Source of the DNA: Linum tenue
Taxonomy: Eukaryota > Streptophyta > Magnoliopsida > Malpighiales > Linaceae
Direction of reading: 5' to 3'
DNA length: 64,000 bases
Assembly: GCA_946122785.1 (NCBI GenBank)
Contig: CAMGYJ010000004.1
Location: 12,236,150-12,300,149, forward strand
Positions 11,611 through 23,894 of the stretch are shown here, one piece after another. Below the pieces are notes generated by a model. It searched no databases, was not told the origin of the DNA, and was given only the letters and a program-made list of their open reading frames with translations. Made by a program: the position numbers and the translations under genes. Within the stretch, counting starts at the first letter, position 1. The number at the start of each line of letters is the position of its first letter.

Positions 11611-12815
11611 CAATTACCTTTCTCCTTTCTCTCCGGGCTTTTGGCTTGTCCGCCCTTCCCTCCGATATTCCGATTGGTGGCTAGGCAAGAAGGGTTGAAA
11701 AGAAGAAGAAGAGTATGATTGCCCAAGATTCCTCCGACGCCATTCTTTTTCTCTGCGGCTGACATTGATTCCATTCCAAGTTTACTCCGATTCTTCTTTT
11801 CTCCACAAAAGCTATGGCCTACGGTCTCCATAGTCCCATTTTTCTTCTCCACCCACATTCCTTGCGATTTGGTAGCCAAGGGAGCCAAAATTGAAGCTAG
11901 GGATCTCTACCCAACTTTCGTCCAATTTTTGTCTCTCGTAGTGATGATTTGGCAGCCAAGAGAGAACCAATTATGCGGCAAGGAGAAACACGGCTATAGA
12001 AAAGCCGGCGATGGCTGGATGACAACATTCCAGTTCAAAATCACTTAGACAAACAATCAACAAGTACTTAATTAAATTAAAGATATAATAGTGTTACTGT
12101 TTCATAAGGGTTTGGCTAATATGAACTAGCTGTCATTTATCTTTCCTCACCTGCAACAACTCTGCATTCATACATATATATGGTTAAGGTTCCTCTGCTG
12201 TAACGTAGCGTTTGGGCTTGTGGCATTTTCTAATTTTTTGTGTATGGTTTACATGGGATTAATTTCAAGCTTTGCCAAACTATGTTCAATGTAGTAACGA
12301 AAAATTTAGTGGTATGGTATTTTGTATCGAAATTGTGTTTTAATCGTGGTTGAACCATTTCATACATTAAAAATCACCTACTAATAAGATATCCTCCAAC
12401 CTGTTTTTTGGATTTTTATGGGAAAAGATCACTCTCGCACTCCCCAAACCTCATTCAAAGAGTGCGATTCATGTTGACCAATCCTTTTACTGTATGACAT
12501 GTTTGGTGTTTTAATGGGGACTTTTGTGTTGAGTCTTAAAGTTCAATTCAAGATGGTAGCATCACTTTTATCATTCATTCAAAACCGAACTTCTTACAAC
12601 CATTAGATTTGGACGAGTAGCATGGGTTGTTGGTTGGCAACGATCCTTCATTTAGAACCCTGTATTTGTAGCCTGGAGTTTTCTTGATTGGCTCAGTCGG
12701 AGCGACTTGGAGGGGATGGTGAATGACCGGTTTTAGAGTCGTCCTGCAGTGACATCCTGTAGTACAAAAAATTAGCAAAAATGTCCATTTGGATACTTGA
12801 GCAAATATACGTTTG
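11611..12815. other. Intergenic stretch, no gene recognised
   Basis: This is the right flank of the LINE target site, continuous with 5383-5640 before insertion. A 330-bp open frame at 11719-12048 starts MPKIPPTPFFFSAAD, is pyrimidine-rich and matches no family I know. No splice context or conserved motif supports it. 12060-12815 is AT-rich with nothing recognised. Confidence 0.4.
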
Positions 12816-13211
12816 CCACATTTAGTCTACTTTGATATTGTGTAGAAAATTTGTTGGATCATATATTCAATACCACAAAACTTAACTTACATAAAATTCT
12901 GCCGCTATGACTCGATTTTACGGGACGACAAAAATCAGCTCAAAATTGCACCCCAAGCCGCTTTGAAGCGAGGCCCGTGCTCCTCTAGTTTTGTTTAAAG
13001 ATATATCTTGGTTCCACATTTAGTCTACTTTGATATTGTGTAGAAAATTTGTTGGATCATATATTCAATACCACAAAACTTAACTTACATAAAATTCTGC
13101 AGTTATGACTCGATTTTACAGGACGGCAAAAATCAGCTCAATATTGCACCCCAAGCCGCTGCGAAGCGAGGCCAGTGCTCCTCTAGTTTTGTTTAAAGAT
13201 ATATCTTGGTT
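12816..13211 (+). repeat. 198-bp tandem duplication, each copy with a Helitron-like 3' end
   Basis: Two nearly identical units of 198 bp, 12816-13013 and 13014-13211. Each contains a short hairpin followed by gcgaggcc(c/a)gtgctcctctag|t. In copy 1 the stem is cgctt/aagcg at 12959-12970 and CTAG is at 12985-12988. In copy 2 CTAG is at 13183-13186 and the stem is weakened (cgctgcgaagcg). Hairpin plus CTAG|T is the signature of Helitron 3' ends. Because the flank after CTAG is also duplicated, local duplication fits better than two insertions. Confidence 0.65.
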
Positions 13212-14578
13212 TATCCTCCAATAATATATGGTAGAGTTTTGTGATCTTTTATCTATTTCAAATTTCCTATAACGAGAATGAAATTAGAAAGGACATTTTT
13301 GTCTTTACAATTAATTATTTATGTCATATAAAAAATATCAATATGAGGATTCAAACCCGGGTCTCTTAAAACAAAGTTAACAATCACAACCAATTACACT
13401 AAATAAATTTGTTGTATCTTTTCGAGTACAAAACATACACAAAGTTAAACTCTAAAAATTGGAGGAATTTTCCACCATGATTAGCAAGCCCACTAAGTCT
13501 ACCGTATGTATTTTTATGGGGCTTGATACTTCAGTTTTTATAGTAGAGTTTCATGTAATTTTCCCAATTTAAATTTTTTTCTCTTGCCTTAATTTTTTGC
13601 TAAAGGTAGATTGGTAATTGGCTACCATAGAAGAAACTAATTATGTTACTACGTGTTGTGTCCTTGAATTTTTCAATTTAAATTTAAATTTAGTGTTTTT
13701 TTTATCTTTGTTATTATCTCTTTTAACTTCCTCCTAAATTCCCGCCATCTTGCAATAGTTTGCGCCTCTTTCACTTTCCAATACAAGGTCGCCTTTGAAA
13801 TCAATCGTTTGGTATCTCTTGGCACTACGATTTTATTATTGGGGATTTAGGCTAGACAAGTAGAAGATTTCAACTCTGATATCAATCCATGGTGAATAGA
13901 ATGGAGTTCAATAAATTGATTTGTAGAAGGAGGATTAGAGATTGAATTTTTTATTGAAACATATGCATAAAAATTTGGTTGTACAACAGAGAGTGGTGAC
14001 TATTGGACCTTTAGGTTTATGATTTTTGCAGCTAGGTCGATTCTTTATTCAACCTACTAGAAGTAATAGATAAGGAGTGTCTAATTTTGTGCCTTATTAC
14101 TTCGATCGAGTCTATTAGCATACTGGAGGTAACCCTAATTTTGTCGTTTGCTCTCAAGTTTGAATGGTCCCTTCTTTACATAGTTGTTAGTATATAGTTG
14201 ACTTGAATCAACAACTCTCCATTTCTTTTTGATTTGTGGCATATTGTTCCTAAAACGATAGCATTGAACCCTTTATGTAGAATTGTGAGGTTTAAGATTG
14301 AGTTTCAAACTATCTATGGGTCGTGTGGGAATTCCAATGAGCTTTTGTACACTATCTTTCTTGACAATCAACTAACCAATATCATTTTAGTTGAGGTTTA
14401 GTTATCATTATGAAAATGAGATCAATAATACATTTTTATATTTTACATACTTATTTCTCCAAAAGTTTGACCTATATATCTTTTTTTATGTATCATCTTG
14501 ATCGAAAAATTGTCAATAAAATTAAATGAGTTGAGTTAAATGTAACATAAAAAATACAAATAATCAAATATGAATATT
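13212..14578 (+). other. AT-rich sequence, possibly the body of a non-autonomous Helitron
   Basis: No coding signal was found. It lies directly upstream of a clear Helitron 3' terminus (14579-14606) and so may be that element's body. A 5' TC end could not be fixed. It includes a tttaaatttaaattt run at about 13675 and scattered AT-rich blocks. Confidence 0.35.
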
Positions 14579-14606
14579 CCGGCCAACGGGCCGGGTTATA
14601 AGCTAG
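14579..14606 (+). mobile_element. Helitron 3' terminus
   Basis: A perfect 6-bp stem with 4-base loop, ccggcc-aacg-ggccgg (14579-14594), is followed after 8 bases by ctag (14603-14606) and then t. This is the standard Helitron 3' end, a GC-rich hairpin shortly before CTRR, inserted before T. Only the terminus is supported, since the 5' end was not identified. Confidence 0.75.
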
Positions 14607-14886
14607 TGTTTAACTATAACAAACATGGGTTTTACGGCTACGAAAAGGCTTTGGCATATCATTTCTCAATTTCATGTGTTTGGGTGTTTGATTTGGAATT
14701 GGGAATGATTGAATTTTATTGCATTTTATTTGCTTATATTCTAGAGGAAATTGCTTCAAAGATATATAGGGTATAAAATGGTCAATGAGCAAATTGGTTG
14801 TTCAGCAAATTCGTTGTGGTTGAATTTACCACTTTTATTTTTCAAATTTTGAATTGTTGGTATCCTGTAAATGCTAATAATTATCA

Positions 14887-16186
14887 TAAATACTTGGGAC
14901 AGGATACGGTGACAATCCCCTTGGGGGTTGTCAGATTCACAACCACCTTTGTGGCCATCGGATACGTTCTCTCTCCTGTCTTTTTCTTCTTTTTTTAAAT
15001 TAATGGTTAAGATTAAACCAAGGGCAAATTCGGAATGGAAAACTTACCACATGAGATCCTTTCCTTTTTCCATATAAATACTTTTTATTACCAAAAAAAA
15101 AAAAAAGACCCTCCCCCATTCTCCTGCGTCTCCCTCCTCTTCCCCTCTCACATATCTCTAACAAAAAAACCCCAGCCGTCAAGAGCTCCACCACCGTCGC
15201 CGCCTCTGCCTCCCCTGCCTCCGCGCCGCTGTCCTCCCCTCGCGCCCCGCCCCGCCGCTGTCCTCCCCTCCCTCTTCCTCTCCCGTGCCCACCGTTCACA
15301 GCCTGCTGTCCCCGCCATCATGATCGAGATCTACGCCGCCGCCTGGCTCCGCGACGTCCAGATCGGCTCCGTCCGCGTTCTCATCAGAAACGTCCAGATC
15401 GACGTCCAGATCGTCTCTACACCAAGCTCTCTGCCTCCGGCGTCGGCTTCAACGACCTCCTCGACGTCAAGGCCACCGCCGGGGGTGCGAAGAATCTCGA
15501 TGAGAAGACCGCCAATGCTAGTGGTACCAATTCCTATTGGTACGATACCACTACTCACTGGTACGTACCAGTGGCTCCCCTACCACTACTCACTGGTACC
15601 ACTATCATCTGGTACCACTATCATCTAATACCACTATTATCTGTTTTTTTGTGTTATTCTCTACTGGTACCGCTACCAATGCTAGTGGTAGCGCTACCAG
15701 TGCTAGTAGCGTTGTGTTATTCTCTACTGGTAGCGTTGTACTGGTAGCGTACCACTAGTATTGGTACATTTTTTACTGGTACCGCTAGTACTGGTACATT
15801 TTTTAACGTACTGGTAGCGTACCACTAGCACTGGTATATTAATTACCAGTAGACTAATAGATTGGTACGCTTTTTAACGCATTGGTACATTTTTTCAGGT
15901 TGCCGGAGGGAGTCTGCCGGAGAGAATTCGCCGGAGAAAAAGTTTGTCAGTCGATGCGGAGTGGCTGCTGGAGAAAGGAAGAGAGAGAGAGAGATAGATA
16001 GAGATATTAATGTATAAGATTTAAATTTCAGAAAAAAATTGTATTTAATATGGGTATTAAATTCCCAATATAATTAATACAAAAAGGGTAATTAATATAT
16101 TCATTTTTTTCATACCCAAAATATCCTTGGTTGTGAATCTGACAACCCCCAAGGGGGTTGTCACCGTATCCTATCCCTAAATACTT
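14887..16186. mobile_element. Non-autonomous Mutator-like element, copy 2
   Basis: The element spans 14896-16177 between 9-bp target duplications taaatactt (14887-14895, 16178-16186). Its inverted ends of about 50 bp read gggacaggatacggtgacaa from the left and gggataggatacggtgacaa on the right complement, matching the element at 4227-5373. Inside are a poly(A)-like run, a strongly GC-rich segment (about 15105-15520) and a tggtac/gtacca array (15515-15895). The GC-rich part can be read as IEIYAAAWLRDVQIGSVRVLI, weakly reminiscent of C2-domain proteins. It may be a captured host gene fragment (Pack-MULE type). No transposase is present. Confidence 0.92.
15105..15520 (+). other. GC-rich segment inside the Mutator element, possible captured gene piece
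   Basis: The base composition differs sharply from the rest of the element. The frame beginning near 15035 is open to 15628 and reads a proline-rich start, then IEIYAAAWLRDVQIGSVRV. It runs into the palindrome array, so it is not a full gene. The resemblance to a plant C2-domain protein is a weak impression. If the segment is captured, a longer homologous host gene should exist elsewhere. Confidence 0.3.
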
Positions 16187-17070
16187 TCACCTTTTGTACC
16201 TTTTATCTGCCATCGAATAGGAAGCACCGAATAGGTACAATACAAGTCGTTTATTGAATTCATTTAACTAATTAACTGACAGAATGAAATTATTGTAGTA
16301 TCTCGGAGATTAACAAACCTAAAAGGTTAATTTTCAATTTTCATCTTAGAAGATGTTAATAAATTCATACTTGATTACCCTTAAAAATAGAAAGATTGTC
16401 TTATGGTATCCTGCTACAAAGCGTGGGCCAATTATCTAATTTATTTAATTTTTATTGTAAGTCTATTCATTTATATGGTAAGAGGTAGTCTGGATGGATG
16501 AATTCTCAATGTGCTATTTGGAGAGTCAAATAAGAAATAACTCTTAATTATTAATGTGATATTTATATGTTACTCATGCGAAAATTCAGATTAACTATCT
16601 TATTTGGTTAAATCATTAAAATATAGTATTTGACATGTCCTATTTGAACTAAATTTCAAATACTGCCCTTAATTATTAATATGCTCGTATACCATTCCAA
16701 TCCTATACCTGATTCTTCTTCCACCTCCATTCCTAATTCCCATAACAAATACAAGCACCATTTCATGCCTTAAAAACATGAAAGGGAAAGTTATACGAGT
16801 AATAAAGATAATTATATTATCCTCCCACAAGAATACTACAATTCTAGTTTTAACGATTAAAATTAAGGAATCTTAAAAGAACAAAAGAAGGTATGTATAA
16901 ATTAAATTTAAAGCAATAACGGGCTAAACTAGAAAATAAATTGGAAATTCACTTAAAAAATTTATAGAAAGAAGTTCTGGAGATAAACAAAATGAAATTC
17001 ACTATCTAATTATTTTACTCAACCCATTTAATAATCAAATTTAAGACTCGTTCAAATAATCAACATTAAT
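16187..17070. other. AT-rich spacer with a degraded Helitron 3' end
   Basis: At 16411-16439 the sequence ctgctacaaagcgtgggcc followed by aattatctaa closely matches the Helitron end read on the minus strand at 57137-57165, which ends in ctag. The hairpin and terminal CTAG are mutated here (CTAA). No other feature was seen. Confidence 0.45.
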
Positions 17071-19949
17071 TTCCGAGGATTGGGAACGAGGATCTTCTCA
17101 CCCTCTTGCGTCCTTTCCAAATTAATGACTTTCACAGGGCGATTTTTTATATGAAACCATACGTGGCTCCTGGTCCGGATGGTTTCCAAGAGATCTTCTA
17201 CCAAAAGATGTGGTCTCTAGTGGGTAAAGGTTTAACTAACATGGCTGTTAAGTTTTTTGAGACAGGTGAAATAGAAGAGGAGGCGTTGGAGTCAACAGTG
17301 GTCTTGATTCCCAAGACGGAGAGCCCAGCCCAGTTTCGACCTATCTGCCTCAACAATGTTTGCCTCAAAGTCATCACCAAGGCGATTACCAACCGTCTAA
17401 AGCCTCTAATGAAGAATTGGGTGGCTCCAACCCAAAGTAGTTTCATCCTCGGCCGCCAAACTACGGATAACATCCTGATTTTGCAGGAAATCATCCACTC
17501 TTTTAGGAAGAAGAAGGGGAGGGAAAGGAGGTCTGGTGATCAAAATTGACTTGGAAAAAGCCTATGACAGGCTCAGATGGGATTTCATCAGAGACACCTT
17601 AGCGCAACTTGGGCTCCCCAGCACCTGGATTAGCCGGATCATGTTCTGTGTGGAGAGGAACAAGATGCGAATTAACTGGAATGGGGATCTGTCCGAGCAA
17701 ATTATTCCCACTAGAGGAGTCCGTCAGGGGGACCCTCTCTCCCCTTATCTTTTTGTTCTTTGTATGGAACGGCTTTCTCATAGGATTCAGCAGGCAGTAG
17801 CCGAGAAACTGTGGAAACCTCTCCAGCTGTCAAAAAATGGTCCAAAAATTTCACACCTTTTCTTTGCTGATGATCTGGTTTTGTTTGCAGAAGCTGAAGG
17901 TCGTCAGATTGACATTATTCGGAAATGCTTAGACGATTTTTGTTCTAGCTCAGGCCAAAAAGTCAATCTAAGCAAGTCCGCGATGATGATATCTCCTAAT
18001 GTGTCCAGGGACAGGAGACAAAGGCTGGAGAACCGAGCTGGCATCCCTACCACGACCGACCTGGGGAAATACTTAGGGATTCATACCATCAACGGAAGGA
18101 TCTCCAAAGCTAGATACAAGGACCTCACAGTTAGAATTCAGAAGCGCCTGGCTAATTGGAAAACCCGACACCTTTCCATCGCGGCTCGCATGACCTTGGT
18201 GAAATCTGTTTCCTCCTCCATGTCGGTTTACCCTATGTTTACCGAGCAACTTCCTGTGTCTGTGTGTTCCTCTCTTGACAGGATCAACAAGCAATTCATC
18301 TGGGGGGATGAAGAAGGGAAGACTGGTTTCACCCCATCGCCTGGGACCAAATGGTGGTGCCACGAAGCCAAGGAGGAGCTGGTATACGACCCACTAGATT
18401 ACCTAATCAAGCTATGCTGGCGAAAGGAGCTTGGAAGCTGGCGACCAATGATCAGGCTCTCTGGGTGCGGATCATGAAAGGGAAATATGGTCAATCAAGA
18501 GAGGTTTTAGATATTCTCAAAATCAAAAAGGGAAGTTCCTTTTCCTGGCGTAGCTTTAGTCACTCGACTGAATTGCTACGCAAAGGTTGCGCTTATAATA
18601 TTAAAAATGGGAAGAAAGCTAAATTCTGGGATGTGTGGTTGATGCAGATTCCCTTGGTTTCAGTGGCAACCCAAACGATTCTGGACGAGTTCCTCCAATG
18701 TCGGGTGGCCCATTACTGGCACGAGGATGATGGCTGGAAAATTGATGAGTTGGCCGATTACCTTGGAGCTGATACTTTGGAAGCTATTCAGGCCTTTCAT
18801 TTTGATCCAATGACAAGGGAGGAAGATAAGCTGCGGTGGAACCTTACAACAAATGGTTCTTTCACGGAAAGAACAGCCTACCAAGCCCTCTCCCCACCTC
18901 TGGTCTCTTCAGCTTCGGCTACCTTCTGGAAAAGCGTTTGGAAACTACACGTCCCGGAAAGAGTGAGGGTCTTTATTTAGATGGCGGTTAAAAACAAACT
19001 AACCACCAACAGTATAAGGAAGTACCGGCACCTCACCACCGATGACAGTTGTCCCTACTGCGAGGACACGGAGGAGACAATCATCCACTGTCTTCGTGAT
19101 TGTGCTAGAGCAAGAACTGTTTGGTTCAAGGTCATTGCCCCTGAGTTCAGAGATATTTTCATGTCAACCGATTGGGATTGCTGGATGAGGAACAACCTGG
19201 CGGACAACATGTCAGGTTCTTGGCCGGGGGAGTGGGGGAGTTATTTCAGCTTACTCCTGTGGTTCATTTGGAAACAACGGAATGAAACGGTGTTCAGGGG
19301 GAAGACTCTTAGCCCGTCTTCTCTATGCAACTATGTCGTGACCAAAGCTAAAGATTGGGCTAATGTTTGGGAGTCGGCCAGCAGATCCCTCGATAGAAGC
19401 AATAAGCTAGATCGGGTCGAGAAGCTGATTGGTTGGTCCAAACCGGCGGCGGGCTGGTTTAAACTGAACACGGATGGCGCTGCTCAAGGCCATAGAGGGG
19501 ACATTGTAGCAGGGGGGATCATTCGCGACAGTGATGGTGATTGGATTGCAGGGTTCGTCCACAGAATTGGTACAAGCACTGCTATTATGGCGAAGCTCTG
19601 GGGCATTCTGCAGGGCCTTAAACTCGCTTGGAGAAGGGGCATTCAGTTTCTACTTTTGGAATCTGACTCCGCTTTAGCCCTGGACCTGATCAGACAACCG
19701 AATGACCCTTTGCATCTTCATGCCAGTATTCTTGGTGAGATTAGGCGTCTCCTTTCTCAAAATTGGGTAGTCCAACTAGAACATACTTACCGAGAAGGGA
19801 ATAGAGCTGCGGACTGGCTCTCGAAGCACAGTCTCGTCTACCCCTTTGGTATCTATGAATTGGAGGACCCACCTCGACAGCTTGCCCGGATCATTAGAGA
19901 AGACATCATCGGAGTTAGCTTTCCTCGATGGGCTGTTAGGGAGGAGTAA
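17071..19949 (+). pseudogene. LINE ORF2 fragment: reverse transcriptase-zf-RVT-RNase H
   Basis: The reverse transcriptase shows YVAPGPDGFQ, FRPICLNN, KIDLEKAYDRLRWDF, GVRQGDPLSPYLF and FADD at 17863-17874. A zf-RVT cluster (CPYCED...H-CLRDC) lies near 19050-19100 and RNase H from about 19440 (KLNTDGAA...) to AADWL near 19810. Breaks: a frameshift near 17525, a frameshift near 18335, and TAG at 18978-18980 where Trp is expected. The RNase H motif with the catalytic glutamate reads AKLWGI (lysine codon 19593-19595) in place of AEL. Ends at 19949. Cannot be functional. Confidence 0.88.
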
Positions 19950-20114
19950 CTTTTGGCCTGCTGGTTCCGTCTTTTTTCGACGGTCGAGTCTGTTGTTTGT
20001 CTCCTGCCTGTGGGCGGTTATTGATTTTTAGCTGGTAGCTGGGCGTTTGCCTTTTGTTTGTTCCTGGTAGAGCTGTTCCTTGGTTCTTACCTCCCTTTTA
20101 TCAAAAAAAAAAAA
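17071..20114 (+). mobile_element. 5'-truncated LINE with RNase H
   Basis: It begins inside the reverse transcriptase domain at about 17071 (FPRIGNEDLLTLLRPF) and runs to a poly(A) tail at about 20102-20114. 5' truncation is normal for LINE insertions. No target duplication could be aligned. It belongs to a different family from the LINE at 5641, judging by the amino-acid sequence and the 3' UTR. Confidence 0.88.
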
Positions 20115-21260
20115 ATCTCTAAGATGATAACTATCTCTTTAAATACTCACTACATAGCCAATTAACTATTTGCTATCGTACAACCAACTAATTTATTAAC
20201 TATTTAGTCTCAAATTCGATCTATATTTAAGATACATATGTGTCGGGTGATATATGGATCATTCTATTTTTTTAATGGCTAAAATCTATATGGTGCTCGA
20301 AACCATCATATAGGTATCATATGTATAATGCCTCGATTAAATTTCTTTACCATAAGCAAGTGTCTATAGGGTATAAGTAATATGATTTTTGAATAAAAAA
20401 ATTTGAATACAACGGAGGAGAGTATAAGAGGGTGTGTCCAGGGACCCACTCTCGATCGGAAGAAAAGTGGTTAAATTAGGTACAATAGTTGATTGATATT
20501 ATTAATTAGCGGGTGTTAAAATTAGAATAGTGTATTGAAAGATCTTGTATACGAATATTAACGGCCTCATTTCTTAAGACACGACATTCCGATTTGTGCA
20601 AATTTCAATTTCGTATAAGCTGATTCTCTTATGAGGGAGAGCGTGCTAGTAAATAGTATAACTATATTGTTGAACTTCTCCCGACAACTCAAGTTATTGA
20701 TATTGAACGGTTTTTAACAAAGAACATCATTTGAAAGCGAACAACTAACTAAATCATGAATATTTGTTTTGTGTAAGATTCATTATTAAACTACTCTCAA
20801 CATTTTAAGATATTGATACTAAACGATTCTTGACAAAGAACACTCGAAAGAGAACGACTAATTACATCATTAATAATTGTTTGGTGCACAAAGCGATACT
20901 GTTGATAATTTCGACTACTAATATATTTTAATTTACCAAAATTTTCCAATATAAGATTACCATATTACGAATAATTAGCAAAGTTAACCAAAAATATTTT
21001 ACTATGTATATTTTCTTCTAAATGGACATACGTTAAACGAAATCCTGACTACTGAATAAAATATATACTTCGCAGTTTTTCGTGGCGCATAACTTTGTGC
21101 TTATGCGCTGGCAGGGATATCCTAACACTACTATATGGAGGTTCCTGGCCGGAACCCCCATAATCTCCATTTTCCTGCTCTCTGCGCAGTCCACGGAGGG
21201 AGAGTTCGGTGATTTTCGCTGCATTTATTGACTGAATGGGCTGGACCGGGGACAATAAAG
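20115..21260. other. AT-rich intergenic stretch with a weak tandem repeat
   Basis: No gene was found. Between about 20660 and 20900 two related blocks of about 124 bp share gatattgaacgg/gatactaaacga and gacaaagaaca motifs, an old tandem duplication. The rest is unremarkable. Confidence 0.4.
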
Positions 21261-22190
21261 TTTTTTTTTCGTTGAATTAGCAGCTTTTTATTGAAAGAAA
21301 AAACACCAATACAACGAAGCATTGACCCCTGATCCTGCGTGGAAAAAACACTACATCATGATGCCAACTATCCCTGCTCACTCTATTAAACTACTTACAG
21401 TGCAAAAGTAAAGAGTTTATAAGTATCCTAGCTTCGCCATTCCATCTCTTATTGCCCTGTTTCCACATGTAAGGAACAAGAGTTCTTCTTTGATCACATC
21501 TGCTACTGCACCAGGAGAACGAAGTGCAGACCCATGGATGATCCCACACCTTTCCTTCCATATTACTGCAACCAGCAAAGACCATAGAAGAGCATGCCAT
21601 TTTCCCACCTGAAAGTTACTGCTAACTTTGTTGCAGACAGTATGTAGCATAACTCCCCAATCATCATGTCTCGGGAGCTGACAATGCATCAGGCTAGCAA
21701 GCTGACGTGAGTATGAACACTGGAGAAAAAGATGAGCTCTTGTCTCTGTGTCCATTCCACAGAAAGGGCATGAGGCATCATTAATCTTGCCCCACTTCTT
21801 TAGCTTATCCCTTGTGATAATAGCTTTTTTAACAATAAGCCAGGCAATGAAGCTGTAACGTAGAGGACACACCCCCATTCCAAACGAGCTTGTGCCAAGG
21901 AACCTTCGGAGCCTTCTTTCTCAGCGATTCCCAAACTCGCCTCACTGAATACACCTGCATTTCCTGTGCATCCCAAAAAACAGCACCATTCTGCATATGA
22001 ATCCAGGGCAATATAACAGTCCTCAATTTTAGAATTCTTCGCCATGCCCAGGAGCTACTATACTGAACTCTCATAGACCATAAGTCTCCCTGCTTGCATT
22101 TGTATTCATACATCCATGCTACCCAAAGTGCTCCAGATTTCATGAGAAACAGCCATAACATATCGGCATAAAGTTGTAGAATTCTTTTGG
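21261..22190 (-). pseudogene. 5'-truncated LINE fragment (zf-RVT region), minus strand
   Basis: Read on the minus strand, frames at 22161-21829 and 21878-21417 form one damaged protein: MLWLFLMKSGALWVAWMY, then a region with WKLVWNG-type residues, then a zf-RVT cluster (CPFCGMDTET-H-LFLQC) and a tail ending IRDGMAKLGYL. This matches the C-terminal part of LINE ORF2 of the plant type without RNase H. The poly(A) tail appears as t9 at 21261-21269. A possible short target duplication, ataaagtt, lies at each side (about 21255 and 22167). At least one frameshift near 21850. Confidence 0.75.
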
Positions 22191-22419
22191 ATTACTTTTA
22201 TGGGCCTTTTATATACCTACAAAGTTATAGGAATCGAGAATACAGTTGTTTTCGAGAATAAAAGAGCACCTAAAAGTTATACGAAGCTAACAGGGAGGAA
22301 TACGAATCGAGCTCGAGAAACGAAGGAAAGAAGAAAGAATTGGAAAAAAGAAAAGCGATGTGAGACAGCGGTAGAAAGATCGGCATGGCGGTGGATTTCT
22401 ATCCGTGCAGCATTTTAGG

Positions 22420-22729
22420 CACTGAGATGGACGATCAACAACATCGGCCGCGACAACGACCACCTCATCCTGGCCGATAACCCTCTTCTCCCCGCCTTTG
22501 ATTTAGATCTCAATTCACTCATGCATGTCGTTTCCCCTGCTCTTGAATTGCCCGCCGATAACCTGCTTCTCCCCTCCTTTGATTTCCGTTTTTCAATCTT
22601 TGCAGCTCCTCAATTGCCCGCCGAGAAACCTCTTCTCCCCACCTTTGATTTAGATCTCAGTTCAACCTGCAATCATAAATTGAATCACAACTTCAAGGTT
22701 GAGCTCTTTTTCTCCTTCAGAGGCAACTA
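22420..22729 (+). other. Unrecognised open frame with three internal repeats
   Basis: The frame is open from about 22420 to the stop at 22728-22730. It contains three copies of a motif like LPADN(P/L)LLP(A/S/T)FDL at about 22480, 22550 and 22620. No domain is recognised and there is no convincing start upstream (a TAG precedes it). It could be an exon of an unknown gene, a captured fragment or chance. Surrounding DNA to 23128 has no other signal. Confidence 0.25.
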
Positions 22730-23128
22730 GAAGAGATACAGAGTAGCATGCACTGACCGATTAGAGACAGAAAGAAACCACCTTAACAGGGTAGAATCTG
22801 TTAGAGGAAAAGGAACAGAACACATCGATGGATTTGAAACTAGAAGAGATTGAAAGAATCAGTAACGGATTAGAGATGCTAAAAGATACAAAGATGTGGA
22901 AAGCAGCAAATCATAGGCAAATTGGGAATTTAACGAATGAAGTGCGGGGAAAAGAAATTGAAAATTAAACTTGCAAGGAATCAACTTTTCATCCCTGTTT
23001 TGGATGATTCATTCTGCCGACGACAATGATTTATTCATTCTTCTGTGGAAGGGCTAATATAAAAAGATAGATAGTTGAATAAGGCTCCTTTTTTTTACAA
23101 TAGATTCTCAATTCCATAAAGCAAAAAC

Positions 23129-23894
23129 GGAAGCAGATTCAGTGAGTAACCTTGTGGTGTTATAACCTCATACATAACCCAATAAGAATCTGCCACATCA
23201 GCGCCTCCATCTCTCTCCTGGAAAAATCTTTAATTTTCCTTTCCTTAATCTTTAGCTGACGATTTCTCACTCGTTTTAAGTCGGAATTTAAATTTTTTTG
23301 TACAGTTAGATCGGATTAATTGTGCTCTTCAAAATGATATCCACTTTGATATTTTTTGGAACAAAACATTTTGAGTCAGTTATTACCAATCTATACCATA
23401 TGATATTTACTTGTATTAAATAAGAGCATACCATATGTTATAAAAAATATGACCCCATACCACTATACCAGGGTGGTATAGTCTGGTATGGAGTTGGTAA
23501 CGAGAGGTATGAAATTTTTTCACCCGTAATTTTTTGAAATCCAATAGATCATGATTAAATCGTTTATTCTGTGCAAAAATTTACAAAAACGACTAAAAAA
23601 GAAGGAGATACCATATGGTGTGTAGTTGGTAACGAGAGGTATAAAAATATTTCCTCAAAAAATATTGAAAATGGATATCATTTTTTAGAGCACAACGAAC
23701 TCGTTCCATCTATGCAAAAAAAAAATTGAAATCCGAGTTAGAATGAAGAAGAAATGATCCAATTAATAAAACTAGGCAAAATAAATTCTTTTAATTCTTC
23801 ACCCTTAGATCTGCAGCCACTTAAAAGATGGGTCAAGATTTAGTTTTAGTTACTCATAGTTATACACCCTAAAATTATGCACCCTATCTTGACC
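23129..23894. mobile_element. Mutator-type MITE, copy A
   Basis: Related over its length to the element at 32751-33772. Shared blocks include agtaacctt-tggtg near the left, the tgtgctcttcaaaatgatat segment, a ggtggtat palindrome at about 23460-23500, and a right end of tatgcaccctatcttgac. Flanks show caaaaac at both sides, consistent with a decayed 9-bp duplication. No coding capacity. Confidence 0.7.

Noticed and set aside
11719..12048. 330-bp open frame after the LINE as a host gene
   Set aside because: Low-complexity pyrimidine-rich sequence, no known domain, no splice or promoter support.
15035..15628. 197-residue frame in the Mutator element as a real gene
   Set aside because: It reads through a poly(A)-like run and the tggtac array, both non-coding repeat sequence. 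Only a captured fragment is plausible.
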